NCBI GenBank assembly: GCA_024642565.1
Contig: JAHEAV010000021.1
Span: 1 to 39,693, forward strand
From: Erythrobacter sp.
GTDB taxonomy: Bacteria; Pseudomonadota; Alphaproteobacteria; Sphingomonadales; Sphingomonadaceae
Direction of reading: 5' to 3'
DNA: 39,693 nucleotides
Shown here in pieces: positions 16,459 to 25,298 of this stretch (position 1 is its first letter; each line of letters opens with the position of its first letter). A program made the position numbers and the translations under genes. The notes under the pieces were generated by a model that saw nothing but the letters and a program-made list of their open reading frames with translations, ran no database searches and was not told the origin of the DNA.

Positions 16459-16483
16459 TGCACTAGATTATCCGCCCGTCACC

Positions 16484-17287
16484 TCAGACGGATTGGGTCA
16501 ACAGCGTCGTAACAGCAGCCGAGAAATCAACCGCCGCAACATCGGCGCATAGCCCGCATTCCCCTGCTTCGATCATCTCGCCGCCAATTCCCACGGAGCC
16601 TTCAAGCGGAATGACCAGGGCATTGCCCCGATAACGGGCCTGAACATCCGCCGATGGCCTGCCGGACACAAGATCAAGCCGAAAACACGGTCCATCGACT
16701 AGCTGCGCATTGGAGGGCGCGCCATATGAATTCCGCAAGGCCGGGTCATGGGGGCCGCCGCGGGCAACCGCCACGCCGCGATCAAGATGCAATTCGCGCG
16801 GGCGGTCGTAATCGAACAAGCGGTACGTTGTGTCGCTGTTCTGCTGTATTTCCAACAGGCTGATACCGGGCCCGATGGCGTGGACGGTGCCCGCCGGAAT
16901 ATAGAAGAAGTCTCCTGGTTTTGCATCGTGCCAAGTCAGTAGGGATTCGATGGTTCCCGCCAGCGCCGCGTCGCGCATTGCTTCGGGCGAAATCTCCTCC
17001 TGGAAGCCGACAGCCAGCTGCGCATCGTCTTCGGCATCAAGCACCAGCCAGCATTCCTGCTTGCCCGCCTCACCCGGCTGGGCCTGCGCATCGGAAGGGT
17101 GCACCTGAACCGACAGCTTTTCACTGGTGAACAGATATTTGACCAGCAGAGTATCCAATTCACGGGGCGGCTCGAACCAGACCTCCCCGATCCGCTTGCC
17201 CTGCGGCGCGCTGAAGGGCGCAGGCAGCCGTTCGCGGCCCCAAACTTTCTCCACCATCCGGACGGGCAGCCTGGCAGAGCGGGTCAT
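16484..17287 (-). CDS. manA: Mannose-6-phosphate isomerase, class I type
   Basis: Interconverts fructose-6-phosphate and mannose-6-phosphate, the entry to GDP-mannose. The 267-residue cupin-fold protein has the metal-site stretch SVQVHPSDAQA, ECWLVLDAEDDAQLAVGF and the IPAGTVHAIGPGISLLEIQQ segment (about residues 130-150), typical of class I enzymes. It is shorter than E. coli ManA (391) but of the length common in Sphingomonadales. The ATG overlaps the manC stop by four bases (ATGA, 17284-17287). The pair therefore makes both enzymes on one transcript for exopolysaccharide or glycan mannose supply. No phosphomannomutase gene is present in the window. Confidence 0.9.
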   Translation of the reverse strand: MTRSARLPVRMVEKVWGRERLPAPFSAPQGKRIGEVWFEPPRELDTLLVKYLFTSEKLSVQVHPSDAQAQPGEAGKQECWLVLDAEDDAQLAVGFQEEISPEAMRDAALAGTIESLLTWHDAKPGDFFYIPAGTVHAIGPGISLLEIQQNSDTTYRLFDYDRPRELHLDRGVAVARGGPHDPALRNSYGAPSNAQLVDGPCFRLDLVSGRPSADVQARYRGNALVIPLEGSVGIGGEMIEAGECGLCADVAAVDFSAAVTTLLTQSV

Positions 17288-18312
17288 TGCGAAGATGCCC
17301 CGCCTAGTTTGCCGACCCGCTGTGCGCCGGCCATGGATGTAACCAGAATCTCATCCCCGTCGACCACCACGACGACATCCTCAAGCCCGATCACCGACAC
17401 GCGCGGACCGTCGCTATCGATCATCACGTTGCGGCAATCGACCAATTCGCCAGCGCCAAGCTGGACATTACCATCTGCGTCAGCCGTGCGGGCGTTCTTG
17501 AGCGCTTCCCAATTGCCGATGTCGGACCACCCCATATCGGCAGCAACAACCGCCGCACGCGAAGTGTTTTCCATCACTGCATAGTCGATTGAATCCGGTG
17601 TGATTTCCGCAAATGCAGCCGGGTCGGGATGGAACATGGTGCCAACGCGCTTACCGGCAGCCACCGCCTGCTGCACGCTGCGCGCCATATCGGGCCGGTG
17701 CTGCGCCAGTTCGCGCAGATAGTTTCCGGCCCGGAAGGCAAAGATCCCGCCGTTCCAGCTGTATCCCCCGTCCTTCAGGAATTGTTCGGCGCGCGCATGA
17801 TCGGGCTTTTCAATAAAGCGCTGGACCCGGTAACCACCCGGAATGGGATCGCCGCGCAGGATGTAGCCGAAGCCGGTTTCCGGCCGCTTTGCCTCAATCC
17901 CCAGGGCCACCAGCCAATCTTGCCCGGCCAGCACGGCCGCGGACTGGGCCGCCGCCAGAAATGCCGCCTCATCAGCAATATGGTGATCGCTGGGGCATAC
18001 GAGCATCACGGCATCTGCGGGCAGCAGGGCTGCCGCCAGTCCAATGGCGGGTGCGGTGTTTCTGGCCGAAGGTTCGACCACGATCCGGATATCTTCAACT
18101 GTGGCAGATTGTGCCTGCACAAAATCAATGTGGCCGCTGCCCGTCACAACGATAGGCGGCGCAAAGATCGTCCGGTCGCTGCACCGGTCCAGCGTCGCTT
18201 CGAACAAGGTGCGCTCCCCCAACAGGGGCAAGAATGGCTTGGGATGCGCCAATCGGCTGCGCGGCCATAAACGCGTACCGCCGCCACCACACAAGATCAC
18301 CGGATGTATCAC
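17284..18312 (-). CDS. manC: Mannose-1-phosphate guanylyltransferase
   Basis: Makes GDP-mannose from GTP and mannose-1-phosphate. The 342-residue protein starts with the nucleotide-binding signature ILCGGGGTRLWPRSR and keeps LAHPKPFLPLL, VEPSARNTAPAIGLAA, PSDHHI, TGFGYIL, FIEKPD and YSWNGGIFAF. The C-terminal cupin isomerase domain of the long bifunctional ManC/AlgA form is absent, and that role is met by the separate manA that follows. The start is GTG at 18312, with AAGGAATGAGA about 11 bases upstream. Overlaps manA by four bases. Confidence 0.93.
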   Translation of the reverse strand: MIHPVILCGGGGTRLWPRSRLAHPKPFLPLLGERTLFEATLDRCSDRTIFAPPIVVTGSGHIDFVQAQSATVEDIRIVVEPSARNTAPAIGLAAALLPADAVMLVCPSDHHIADEAAFLAAAQSAAVLAGQDWLVALGIEAKRPETGFGYILRGDPIPGGYRVQRFIEKPDHARAEQFLKDGGYSWNGGIFAFRAGNYLRELAQHRPDMARSVQQAVAAGKRVGTMFHPDPAAFAEITPDSIDYAVMENTSRAAVVAADMGWSDIGNWEALKNARTADADGNVQLGAGELVDCRNVMIDSDGPRVSVIGLEDVVVVVDGDEILVTSMAGAQRVGKLGGASSQ

Positions 18313-18403
18313 CTAATTCTCATTCCTTCGCTGCAATGGCACGCCGAATGTACAAGGATACAATTACAATCTCGTTCCAGCGCATCCTAGCGCGCTTCAC
18401 CGA

Positions 18404-19123
18404 TCAGAACCAGCGCTGGCGCCAGTAAAATGGCGCAGGTACCGGTGTGTTATTCGCATCCATCGCAGGCCTGAAGCGCAGGCGGTCGACCACCAACTGG
18501 CAGGTGATCCGGTCCGCTTCGCCATCGGGGCTGGGCTTGTAGACCCGGCAATTGGAAGCGCGCCCATCCACGCCCACGGTCACTTTCACGATCACTTCGG
18601 TACCAACGCGCGCCTTTCTGCCCCCTGGGGGGACGGGATAGTCGCGCGCATTATCAATTGATCCCGAAATATGCACCGGCTTGGTTGCCGCTACGCCGCC
18701 TTGCCCGCCGCCGCCGCGGCCACTGCCTGTGCCGGTTCCGGACCCTGCGGCACCCGTGCCGTCACCCTGGTCCTTCGCGCCTGAGCTGTTAGCGGTTCCG
18801 GTGGACGATGCGCGTGGGGCCGGCACGGTCTGCTTGACCGGAATACGGGGTTTGGGGGCAGTGGCCGGCTTGGGCACGGCCTTTTTGCCGGGATCGCCCG
18901 CAGCACCTTCATCCGGCACTGGCTCCGCTTCGGGCGGCTCCTCCGGGGTGCTGACGGTTACGGAAAAGGCAGCCACCACGCTGCGTTCGACAGAGCCTGT
19001 AATATCGGGGGCAAATGCGCGGGCCAGGCCGTAGATTGCAACAATATGCAACAGGATGATCAGCCCCAACATGGCTGGCCGCGGCCGTCTGCCCTGTTCG
19101 GTAAATTTGCTCGCCTCCGCCAT
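18404..19123 (-). CDS. TonB-family energy-transducer-like protein
   Basis: A 239-residue protein with a short cytosolic start, one membrane helix (about 18-38, MLGLIILLHIVAIYGLARAF), a long Pro-, Gly- and Ala-rich periplasmic spacer (about 60-155) and a C-terminal TonB-like domain with YPVPPGGRKARVGTEVIVKV and VDRLRFRPAMDANN. The plan is that of TonB proteins, which pass proton-motive force from ExbBD to receptors. ExbB and ExbD genes are not adjacent. It lies between the TonB-dependent receptor (terminated separately) and manC, and its partner receptor cannot be told from the sequence. The ATG at 19123 begins a natural frame. Confidence 0.82.
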   Translation of the reverse strand: MAEASKFTEQGRRPRPAMLGLIILLHIVAIYGLARAFAPDITGSVERSVVAAFSVTVSTPEEPPEAEPVPDEGAAGDPGKKAVPKPATAPKPRIPVKQTVPAPRASSTGTANSSGAKDQGDGTGAAGSGTGTGSGRGGGGQGGVAATKPVHISGSIDNARDYPVPPGGRKARVGTEVIVKVTVGVDGRASNCRVYKPSPDGEADRITCQLVVDRLRFRPAMDANNTPVPAPFYWRQRWF

Positions 19124-19264
19124 TTACACCTCGCCAAGCTGCATCTGTACCCCAGGGCCGTTTAACCCCGCTACGGGCCGGAGGCGATAATGGTGCCACC
19201 GCACACCACTATCATCGAAAATTGCCAAATCCGAAAGACCGGATTGCTCGCTCTGCAATGAGGC

Positions 19265-19303
19265 ACAAAAAAGCAGGCACCCCCGCGGGGATGCCTGCCT
19301 TTC
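19265..19303 (-). terminator. Rho-independent terminator of the 19336-21942 receptor gene
   Basis: GCAGGCA with CCCC (19273-19284) pairs with GGGG plus TGCCTGC (19287-19298) with a single mismatch. On the minus strand the stem runs into TTTTTT (the As at 19267-19272). Located 38 bases after the receptor stop. Confidence 0.85.
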
Positions 19304-19335
19304 TAGTCAATCTGAAAGTTAAGCGGCAGAGCCGA

Positions 19336-21942
19336 TCAGAACTTGAACACCACCGTGCCGCTGATCGTGCGCGGAGCGCCGATCTGGGAGAAGATGGTCG
19401 AAGTATGCCCGGCAGTGCCGCCGAAACCGCCGACGAAGAATTCGTCGAACAAATTGTAGACGTTCAGCTGGACATAGGCACCGTCCATACCGATCGGCGC
19501 CAGGCTGAGACGCGCGTCAAGATTGACGAGCGTGTAAGACGGAGCCTTGTCTGGATAAACAGTGGCCAACGCTGCGCCGTTGCCCTGCGTTACCGCCAGA
19601 TTTTCATCATTGTAGTAACGGGGGCCAGTGCGCTTGGCGTTTACGCCAAGCTCAACCGGTCCAAGCATGGCACGCGCCGAAGCACCGAAGGAGAAGGTCG
19701 GGCTACCCGATTCCCGCTTTCCGGCGGTCTGGTAATAGGCGTCCTGACCGACTGCGGCGCAACCGAAGTTTCCGGTGAACGTGGCAGTAGGCACATCATT
19801 TGCCGTACACAGGCCAGCGGCCACATCATCCTTGATTTCCGACTTCATGTAAGAACCGAAAACATACAGGGCCAGTTGCGGGATCGGCTGATAGGCGATG
19901 CTGCCATCGACACCATATTTGTCCACCTTGCCCAGGTTACGGAACACGGTGATGTCGTTCACCGGATCATAAGCCGAAGCCAGACGGTTGCTGTACTTGG
20001 TGTACCAACCGCTCAGCTGCGCCTGGACATTGCCCGCACGGTAGCGCGCACCAAGGTCAAAGCTGTCGGTGGTTTCACCAACTGGCTGAGTTCCCGGAGC
20101 GCCCGCCGCAAAGTAGATCGAGTTATACAGCGGGTCGGTACCCGGAACCGACAGGCCCTGGGCATAGCTGGCGAATACGCTGGCGTTGGAACCGATGTGG
20201 TAAACAAAGCCTACGTTTGGCAGCAGCTTGTCATACTTATAGACGCGCTGTTGCGGTGCCACAGCCGTGGGGTTCGCCGCGGCATAAGCCGTTGCAGCCG
20301 CCGTGTTGCTGCCAAAGCAATCAACAAAACCGCTCGCCGAAGTGGTGAAGCAATTCTGGTTGAGTTCGCGTTTGAAGAACGGTGCACGCAGACCGAGATT
20401 CAGGGTCAGGTCCCCAAATTCGCCGCGATATTCGCCCGAAACCTGATTGAGGATCGCATAGGACTGACGGTCACGCTTCTGCAGGACGTTGCCACCCGAA
20501 TCGGCGACTCCGCTATTTACCGGGAAGACATCGAAGGGTTCGCCGTTGATCCCGACAAAGCCGACTTCACCGGTCTGGCGATGGTTGGCGTTGTCATGGG
20601 TGTAGCTCAGGCGGAGGGTGTTGCTGTCGTTGATGTCATAGCGCAGGCCGGCGATGACGCCGTAACGGCGCGTGCGGGTCTGGCTTGGGGCGATTACTGT
20701 GACTTGGTCAAGCTTGTCACCGTCACCGTTGAGATCGACGCCCGCATACGGACGGCCACCGATGTAGCCGACCTGACAGCTGACTGTCGCACTGTTGGCT
20801 GCGGTTCGGCAGTCAGCCCGGCCACCGGCCGAGATTACGTCGAAGCCATATTCAAACGCAGTGGTGGTGCCGCCGCCGTTGGCTTTGACGTACTGGAAGC
20901 TCGGATCGACCGTCAGCGTCAGGCTGTCGGACAGCGTAAAGCGCGAAGAACCACGAATGTTGCCGGTGTTCGACGGGTTATAGCGGCGATCAAATTCGGT
21001 GCCGCATGAATTGGTCGTGTCCCTTACACCAGCCTGCGGAGTGGCCGTAAGGCATGGGTAGTTGATGTTGTATTCACGCTCATCCGCATTGGCCGGGAAA
21101 CGGTTGCCGCTGGAGGAGCCAACCACACGATTTGCGTCGTTACGCAGCGGCAGCGAGCCGAAGAAATTGTTGCGGTTCTGGTTCCAGTTGCCCGAAACGG
21201 CAATGAAATCACCGTCGCTACCAACAGGCTGATAGATCTTGGCGTTATACTGCTGCTTGTTGACCTTGCCGTAATTGTTGAACGGATTGTCGTTGGTTGC
21301 GCGGCTGAGGGCGAACCATGCACGCGTACCACTGGAATTCAGATCACCGGTTTCGACCTTTGCGAAGATGCGCATGAAGTCAAATTCACCAGCCGAGCCG
21401 GAAAGCATCACGCCGAAATCATGCGACGGGGTCAGCGAACGATAGTTGACCGTACCGCCAACGGCCGATGCCGTCGGGCTGTCAACGTCGGTCGTACCCA
21501 GGTTCACATTGACCTGCTCGATCAATTCAGGGTCGAGCTGCTGGTTCGAATAGATCGCATAGTTGCCCGAATCGTTCAGCGGAACGCCGTCAAAGGTCAG
21601 GCTGATGCGGGTGGAGTCGAACCCGCGAATGCTCAGCGTACCGCCCGACGAGCCGTAGGCGTCGTTGTTCTGGAAGCTGACGCCCGGCACGAGGTTGATC
21701 GTGTCGAGAACGGTTTGACCAGGGTTCTGCTGGGAAATGATTTCCTGACCCAGAACTTGCTTGGCCTTCGACGTATCGGGCGTTGCGATCCCGTTTACCT
21801 CTGCCGAGCGCGTGCCCGTGACAATGATCGTGCCTTCGTCGAAATCGACCGAGCCGGTCGACTGCGCCATGGCAGCTGCCGGCAGAAATGCGGCGGCGGA
21901 AAGGCTGACGACGCTCGTAGCCAGGAGATATTTGAGTTTCAT
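19336..21942 (-). CDS. TonB-dependent outer-membrane receptor
   Basis: An 868-residue receptor. A signal peptide ends at about AMAQ (residue 27), a TonB-box-like EGTIIVTGTR follows (residues 36-46), then a plug domain with TISLVPGV-type LVPGVSFQNND and GTLSIRGFDSTRISLTFDGVPL, and a 22-strand barrel that ends GTVVFKF, with the C-terminal Phe used by the Bam machine. No substrate can be assigned. The setting, beside a nucleoside transporter and an oxygenase on the same strand, hints at purine/pyrimidine or nucleoside-related uptake, but this is an inference. A terminator follows the gene. The ATG at 21942 has AAGGGA upstream. The intergenic region before it (21943-22180) contains two inverted repeats. 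Confidence 0.93.
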   Translation of the reverse strand: MKLKYLLATSVVSLSAAAFLPAAAMAQSTGSVDFDEGTIIVTGTRSAEVNGIATPDTSKAKQVLGQEIISQQNPGQTVLDTINLVPGVSFQNNDAYGSSGGTLSIRGFDSTRISLTFDGVPLNDSGNYAIYSNQQLDPELIEQVNVNLGTTDVDSPTASAVGGTVNYRSLTPSHDFGVMLSGSAGEFDFMRIFAKVETGDLNSSGTRAWFALSRATNDNPFNNYGKVNKQQYNAKIYQPVGSDGDFIAVSGNWNQNRNNFFGSLPLRNDANRVVGSSSGNRFPANADEREYNINYPCLTATPQAGVRDTTNSCGTEFDRRYNPSNTGNIRGSSRFTLSDSLTLTVDPSFQYVKANGGGTTTAFEYGFDVISAGGRADCRTAANSATVSCQVGYIGGRPYAGVDLNGDGDKLDQVTVIAPSQTRTRRYGVIAGLRYDINDSNTLRLSYTHDNANHRQTGEVGFVGINGEPFDVFPVNSGVADSGGNVLQKRDRQSYAILNQVSGEYRGEFGDLTLNLGLRAPFFKRELNQNCFTTSASGFVDCFGSNTAAATAYAAANPTAVAPQQRVYKYDKLLPNVGFVYHIGSNASVFASYAQGLSVPGTDPLYNSIYFAAGAPGTQPVGETTDSFDLGARYRAGNVQAQLSGWYTKYSNRLASAYDPVNDITVFRNLGKVDKYGVDGSIAYQPIPQLALYVFGSYMKSEIKDDVAAGLCTANDVPTATFTGNFGCAAVGQDAYYQTAGKRESGSPTFSFGASARAMLGPVELGVNAKRTGPRYYNDENLAVTQGNGAALATVYPDKAPSYTLVNLDARLSLAPIGMDGAYVQLNVYNLFDEFFVGGFGGTAGHTSTIFSQIGAPRTISGTVVFKF

Positions 21943-22025
21943 GTAGACGGTCCCTTGCGTGACGTTCGCGGAAAAATAGATGCGGAAACTGGAGCCCCGA
22001 TAGGAGCGATCGACGACGCTAAAAA

Positions 22026-22039
22026 GTAACTTTTGTTAC
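22026..22039. promoter_or_regulatory. Inverted repeat GTAAC-TTTT-GTTAC upstream of receptor
   Basis: A perfect five-base inverted repeat with a four-base AT-rich spacer, 84 bases before the receptor start codon. It could be an operator or a small RNA hairpin. I do not recognise the regulator. Confidence 0.25.
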
Positions 22040-22120
22040 CGCAGGGTGACAATCCCCACTCTACCGGCGCGTAGGTTCGATCAAACGCCATAAACAACGC
22101 AATTCTGCGGGTTTCAGGGC

Positions 22121-22138
22121 TGTTGCTGCAATGCAACA
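22121..22138. promoter_or_regulatory. Inverted repeat TGTTGC-TGCAAT-GCAACA
   Basis: A perfect six-base inverted repeat with a six-base spacer, about 43 bases past the end of the oxygenase gene and 180 bases before the receptor start. It could act as an operator or as a weak transcript end (no T-run follows on the minus strand). Confidence 0.25.
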
Positions 22139-22180
22139 ATGGATAAGATTCGACTCAGGGATAGGAAAGTGGCTGCGAAT

Positions 22181-23110
22181 TCAGGCCAAATTGATCTCGC
22201 GCAGCCGCTGCAACAGAAATTCATGGCTCGAAATTGCCGCTGGATGCTTGTCCGGCGAATCGGGATCGATGCAGCTTGGCAGTGTTTCGATCACATAATC
22301 GGGGCGAAAATGCAGGAAGAAGGGCATCGAGTAGCGCGCCCGATGCGCCGCGTCACCTTGCGGATTAACCACACGATGAGTGGTGGACCGAAGTTTTCCA
22401 TTGGTCAGCCGATCAAGCATATCACCAATATTCACGACCAACGCGCCTTCTGGCGGATCGACAGCAAGCCATTCGCCCTGCTTGGTCAGCAATTCCAGCC
22501 CGGCTTCTTCTGCGCCGAGCAGCAAGGTAATCGTGTTGATATCACCATGCGCCGCAGCGCGGATAGCGCCCTGGGCACCAACGCCTTCGATTGGCGGATA
22601 ATGCAGCAGCCGCATTACCGAATTGCCGTTTTCCACGGTGGATTCGAAAAAATCCTCCGCAAGGCCAAGGTGCAAGGCGATCGCCCGCAACACGGTGCCG
22701 CCGGCCTTGTCGAACGCGGCGTAGAGCTGTTCGAACGTCTCGCGAAAGCCGGGGATCTCGCTCGGCCAGATATTGGGGGCCATGAATTCAGCCAACGGGT
22801 CGCCCGGCGGCAGATCGCGCCCGACGTGCCAGAACTCCTTGAGGTCATGGACTGCGGCATCCTTGGCCTTTTCCGTTCCAAACGGTGTGTAGCCACGCGC
22901 ACCGCCGCCGCCTTCGAGCTTGTACTTGCGCTTTACATCTTCGGGCAGCGCAAAGAACGCCTTGGACATCTGTTCGGCACGGGCGATCAATTCGGCAGAA
23001 ATGCCATGATCGCGAACGATACCAAACCCGAATTCGGCATAGCTACGACCCAGCTCGTCAGCGATTTCGGACAGGGGGCGGCTCAGGGAAACAGAAGCAA
23101 TCTCGGTCAT
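22181..23110 (-). CDS. Isopenicillin N synthase-like 2-oxoglutarate/Fe(II) oxygenase
   Basis: A 309-residue cytosolic enzyme of the isopenicillin N synthase family. The Fe(II) ligands are visible as AAHGDINTITLLLG (His188, Asp190) and RSTTHRVVNP (His245), with a 2-oxoglutarate-binding RYSMPFFLHF (Arg259, Ser261). The N-terminal LGRSYAEFGFGIVRDHGI matches the DIOX_N domain. Substrate unknown. The family includes thymine-7-hydroxylase and many plant hormone enzymes. Its stop precedes the receptor gene by 238 bases, and its ATG (23110) lies 8 bases after the transporter stop, so it is likely co-transcribed with the nucleoside transporter gene. The in-frame TTG four codons upstream is not favoured. 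Confidence 0.92.
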   Translation of the reverse strand: MTEIASVSLSRPLSEIADELGRSYAEFGFGIVRDHGISAELIARAEQMSKAFFALPEDVKRKYKLEGGGGARGYTPFGTEKAKDAAVHDLKEFWHVGRDLPPGDPLAEFMAPNIWPSEIPGFRETFEQLYAAFDKAGGTVLRAIALHLGLAEDFFESTVENGNSVMRLLHYPPIEGVGAQGAIRAAAHGDINTITLLLGAEEAGLELLTKQGEWLAVDPPEGALVVNIGDMLDRLTNGKLRSTTHRVVNPQGDAAHRARYSMPFFLHFRPDYVIETLPSCIDPDSPDKHPAAISSHEFLLQRLREINLA

Positions 23111-23118
23111 GACAAATC

Positions 23119-24432
23119 TCAATAAGGCAAAAACAGGCCAGCCAGCGCGGCGCTCATCAGATTGGCGAGCGAGCCTGCGGCCAGAGCGCGCAAACCAAGT
23201 CTGGCGATTACCGGACGCTGGTTGGGTGCAAGCCCCCCTGTAACGGCCATCTGGATCGCAATCGAGCTAAAATTGGCAAAGCCGCACAGCGCAAATGTCA
23301 CGATTGCGCGGCTTCTGTCCGACAGAACATCGGGGCCCATGCCACCCAGTTCGATAAAGGCGACAAATTCATTGAGCACGATCTTGGTGCCAAACAGTCC
23401 GCCGGCAGTACCGGCTTCATGCCACGGCACACCGATCAGGAACATGAAGGGTGCAAAGACCCAGCCAAGCACCTGCTGGAAGGACAGCTGAGGATAGCCG
23501 AACACTCCGCCCGCACTGCCGAGCAGACCATTTGCCAGCGCCACCAATGCCACAAAGGCCAGCACCATCGCGCCCACGGCCACGGCAAGCTTCACGCCGG
23601 TTTGCGCCCCTTGGGCCGCCGCTTCGATGATGTTCGCCGGTTTCTGCCCTTCTTCGAACGTTTCGGCGATCTCGACTTCATGCGCTTTACCGCCTTCGGT
23701 CAGCGCGGCCGGCCCTTCAGCGCTGATGCGCGCTTCGGGCAAATGGATTTCGCCTTCGTTTACCGGCGGTTCCTGATCATCATCCGGCATGATGATCTTC
23801 GCCATCAAAATCCCGCCGGGGGCCGACATGAATGCGGCGGCGAGCAGGAACGGCAGATATTTATCACCCAGCAACCCGGCATAAGCGGCCAGGATCGTTC
23901 CCGCTACGCCGGCCATGCCCACGGTCATCAAAGTAAATAAGCGGGCCGGAGATAGCGCCGCAAGATAGGGCCGCACCACCAGCGGGCTTTCGGACTGGCC
24001 GACGAAAATATTGGCCGCAGCGCCCAGCGATTCGACCTTGCTGATACCCGTTACCCAGCCGATCGCACCGCCGACCCAGCGCACCACCCGTTGCATGATG
24101 CCAAGGTGATACAGGATCGATACAAGAGAGGCGAAAAACACGATCACCGGCAACGCGCCAAGCGCAAAGGTATTTGCCAGCGGATTTTCCGGGCCGAACA
24201 GAAATTCTGTGCCCTTGTTCGCGTAGGACAGCAGCGCGGCCACCCCTTCGGACATGCCGCGAATGGTGGCGCGGCCCCATGGGGTGCTCAGGACCAGAAA
24301 TGCCATCAGCACCTGCAGCGCGAAAGCGGCGCCCACGATCCGCAACTTGATCCGCCGTTTACCGGTGGAAAGCAGAAAGGCGAGCAGGAGAATGGCGGCA
24401 ATGCCAACAAGGCTAGTCAGAATGTGGGACAT
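23119..24432 (-). CDS. Concentrative nucleoside transporter (CNT/NupC family)
   Basis: A 437-residue inner-membrane symporter with about eight to ten helices. Family marks are the N-terminal LVGIAAILLLAFLLS, FGPENPLANTFALGALPVIVFFASL, the VFVGQSESPLV-type FVGQSESPLVVRPYL, the GGILMAKIIMP stretch and the C-terminal GTKIVLNEFVAFIEL followed by ALCGFANFSSIAIQ. These hold the substrate- and sodium-site residues. An acidic linker (residues 217-268, rich in E) sits between the two halves. It imports nucleosides using a Na+ or H+ gradient. The exact specificity cannot be read. It leads the transporter-oxygenase pair and is divergent from the queuosine-precursor transporter gene. Confidence 0.93.
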   Translation of the reverse strand: MSHILTSLVGIAAILLLAFLLSTGKRRIKLRIVGAAFALQVLMAFLVLSTPWGRATIRGMSEGVAALLSYANKGTEFLFGPENPLANTFALGALPVIVFFASLVSILYHLGIMQRVVRWVGGAIGWVTGISKVESLGAAANIFVGQSESPLVVRPYLAALSPARLFTLMTVGMAGVAGTILAAYAGLLGDKYLPFLLAAAFMSAPGGILMAKIIMPDDDQEPPVNEGEIHLPEARISAEGPAALTEGGKAHEVEIAETFEEGQKPANIIEAAAQGAQTGVKLAVAVGAMVLAFVALVALANGLLGSAGGVFGYPQLSFQQVLGWVFAPFMFLIGVPWHEAGTAGGLFGTKIVLNEFVAFIELGGMGPDVLSDRSRAIVTFALCGFANFSSIAIQMAVTGGLAPNQRPVIARLGLRALAAGSLANLMSAALAGLFLPY

Positions 24433-24566
24433 GCGAACTTTCAGGATAGCGAAAGGATTTTTCGCTCATCGCCTTTTGCAGCGCGAAGGTCAAACCTGTA
24501 CAAGCCTGTGCAGTTAAAGAGTCTGGGCGCTTCCCTTTTGCCAAGCAACCCAATAGGCATTGCGCG

Positions 24567-25241
24567 ATGAACGATACATCGTCGGCAGCCGCGCCCGCTG
24601 CCCCCGCCATCCCCCGCTCGCTTTTCGTCTTTGCGCTGATTTATGGCGGTATGACAGTGATTGCGGGGGTACTCGGCTTCAAGCAGGTCGCGCTCGGCCC
24701 ACTCGCCGTCGAATCGGGTATCTTCGCCTTTCTGATGCTGGTGGTTTTGTCGAGCACGGTGGCACAATTGCATGGTCAGGCCATCGCCAACCGGCTGGTG
24801 TTCTGGGGTTTCCTTCCGCTGGCCGGTTCGGCACTGCTGGTTCTGCTGGTGCTGATGCTGCCACCTTCGGCGCAGATGCCGCCAGAAAACATTGCCGCGT
24901 TCGAACAGGTATTGTCGCAAACGCCGCGGATCATGGCCGCAGGGCCGGTGGCTTATGGTGTTTCGCTGCTTCTCAATATCTGGATCTTCCAGAAGTTACG
25001 CGGCTCGGGCGAAAATTCCGGCAATGTCGGGCTGATGGTTCGCGGCGCGATTGCTTCGGCACTGAGCCAGGCAATCGACACGCTGATCTTCGTGACCCTG
25101 GCATTCTATGGTGAATTCCCGATTGGATCACTTCTGGTTGGCCAGATGTTGGCCAAGGTGGCCCTGTCCATCGCACTGGTGCCGTTCCTGATCACGGCTT
25201 TTGTCAGCTGGGCCAAGAAGCTGGATGGCAAGGCGCTTTAG
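24567..25241 (+). CDS. Queuosine-precursor transporter-like protein (YhhQ/DUF165 family)
   Basis: A 224-residue inner-membrane protein with about six helices. Family-like features are the C-terminal ASALSQAIDTLIFVTLAFYG with QMLAKVALSIALVPFLI, and the mid-region LSSTVAQLHGQAIANRLVFW. YhhQ-type proteins import preQ0/preQ1 for queuosine tRNA modification. No queuosine-related gene or preQ1 riboswitch is visible around it. Divergent from the nucleoside transporter gene (134-base spacer) and convergent with the cbb3 operon. The ATG at 24567 has no clear ribosome-binding sequence. Confidence 0.82.
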   Translation: MNDTSSAAAPAAPAIPRSLFVFALIYGGMTVIAGVLGFKQVALGPLAVESGIFAFLMLVVLSSTVAQLHGQAIANRLVFWGFLPLAGSALLVLLVLMLPPSAQMPPENIAAFEQVLSQTPRIMAAGPVAYGVSLLLNIWIFQKLRGSGENSGNVGLMVRGAIASALSQAIDTLIFVTLAFYGEFPIGSLLVGQMLAKVALSIALVPFLITAFVSWAKKLDGKAL

Positions 25242-25258
25242 GTCAAACTCTCTGCCTT

Positions 25259-25290
25259 AAAACGCAAAATCGCTACGCCACAGGGCGATT
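25259..25290 (-). terminator. Candidate terminator of the ccoNOQPGHIS operon
   Basis: AATCGC (25268-25273) pairs with GCGATT (25285-25290) with an 11-base loop. Read on the minus strand it is followed by TTGCGTTTT. The stem is short, but it lies 9 bases after the ccoS stop. Confidence 0.4.
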
Positions 25291-25298
25291 AGCGGCGC

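Noticed and set aside
19222-21009. Long plus-strand open frame opposite the first TonB-dependent receptor (595 codons)
   Set aside because: It is antisense to a receptor with all expected domains, its translation shows no family pattern, and it arises from the high GC content.
22139-23125. Long plus-strand open frame opposite the oxygenase gene
   Set aside because: Antisense to a clear oxygenase with intact iron ligands, and no family pattern in the translation.
24433-24566. preQ1 riboswitch before the queuosine-precursor transporter gene
   Set aside because: I looked for the preQ1-I and -II patterns and found none, only a small CTGTAC/GTGCAG hairpin.
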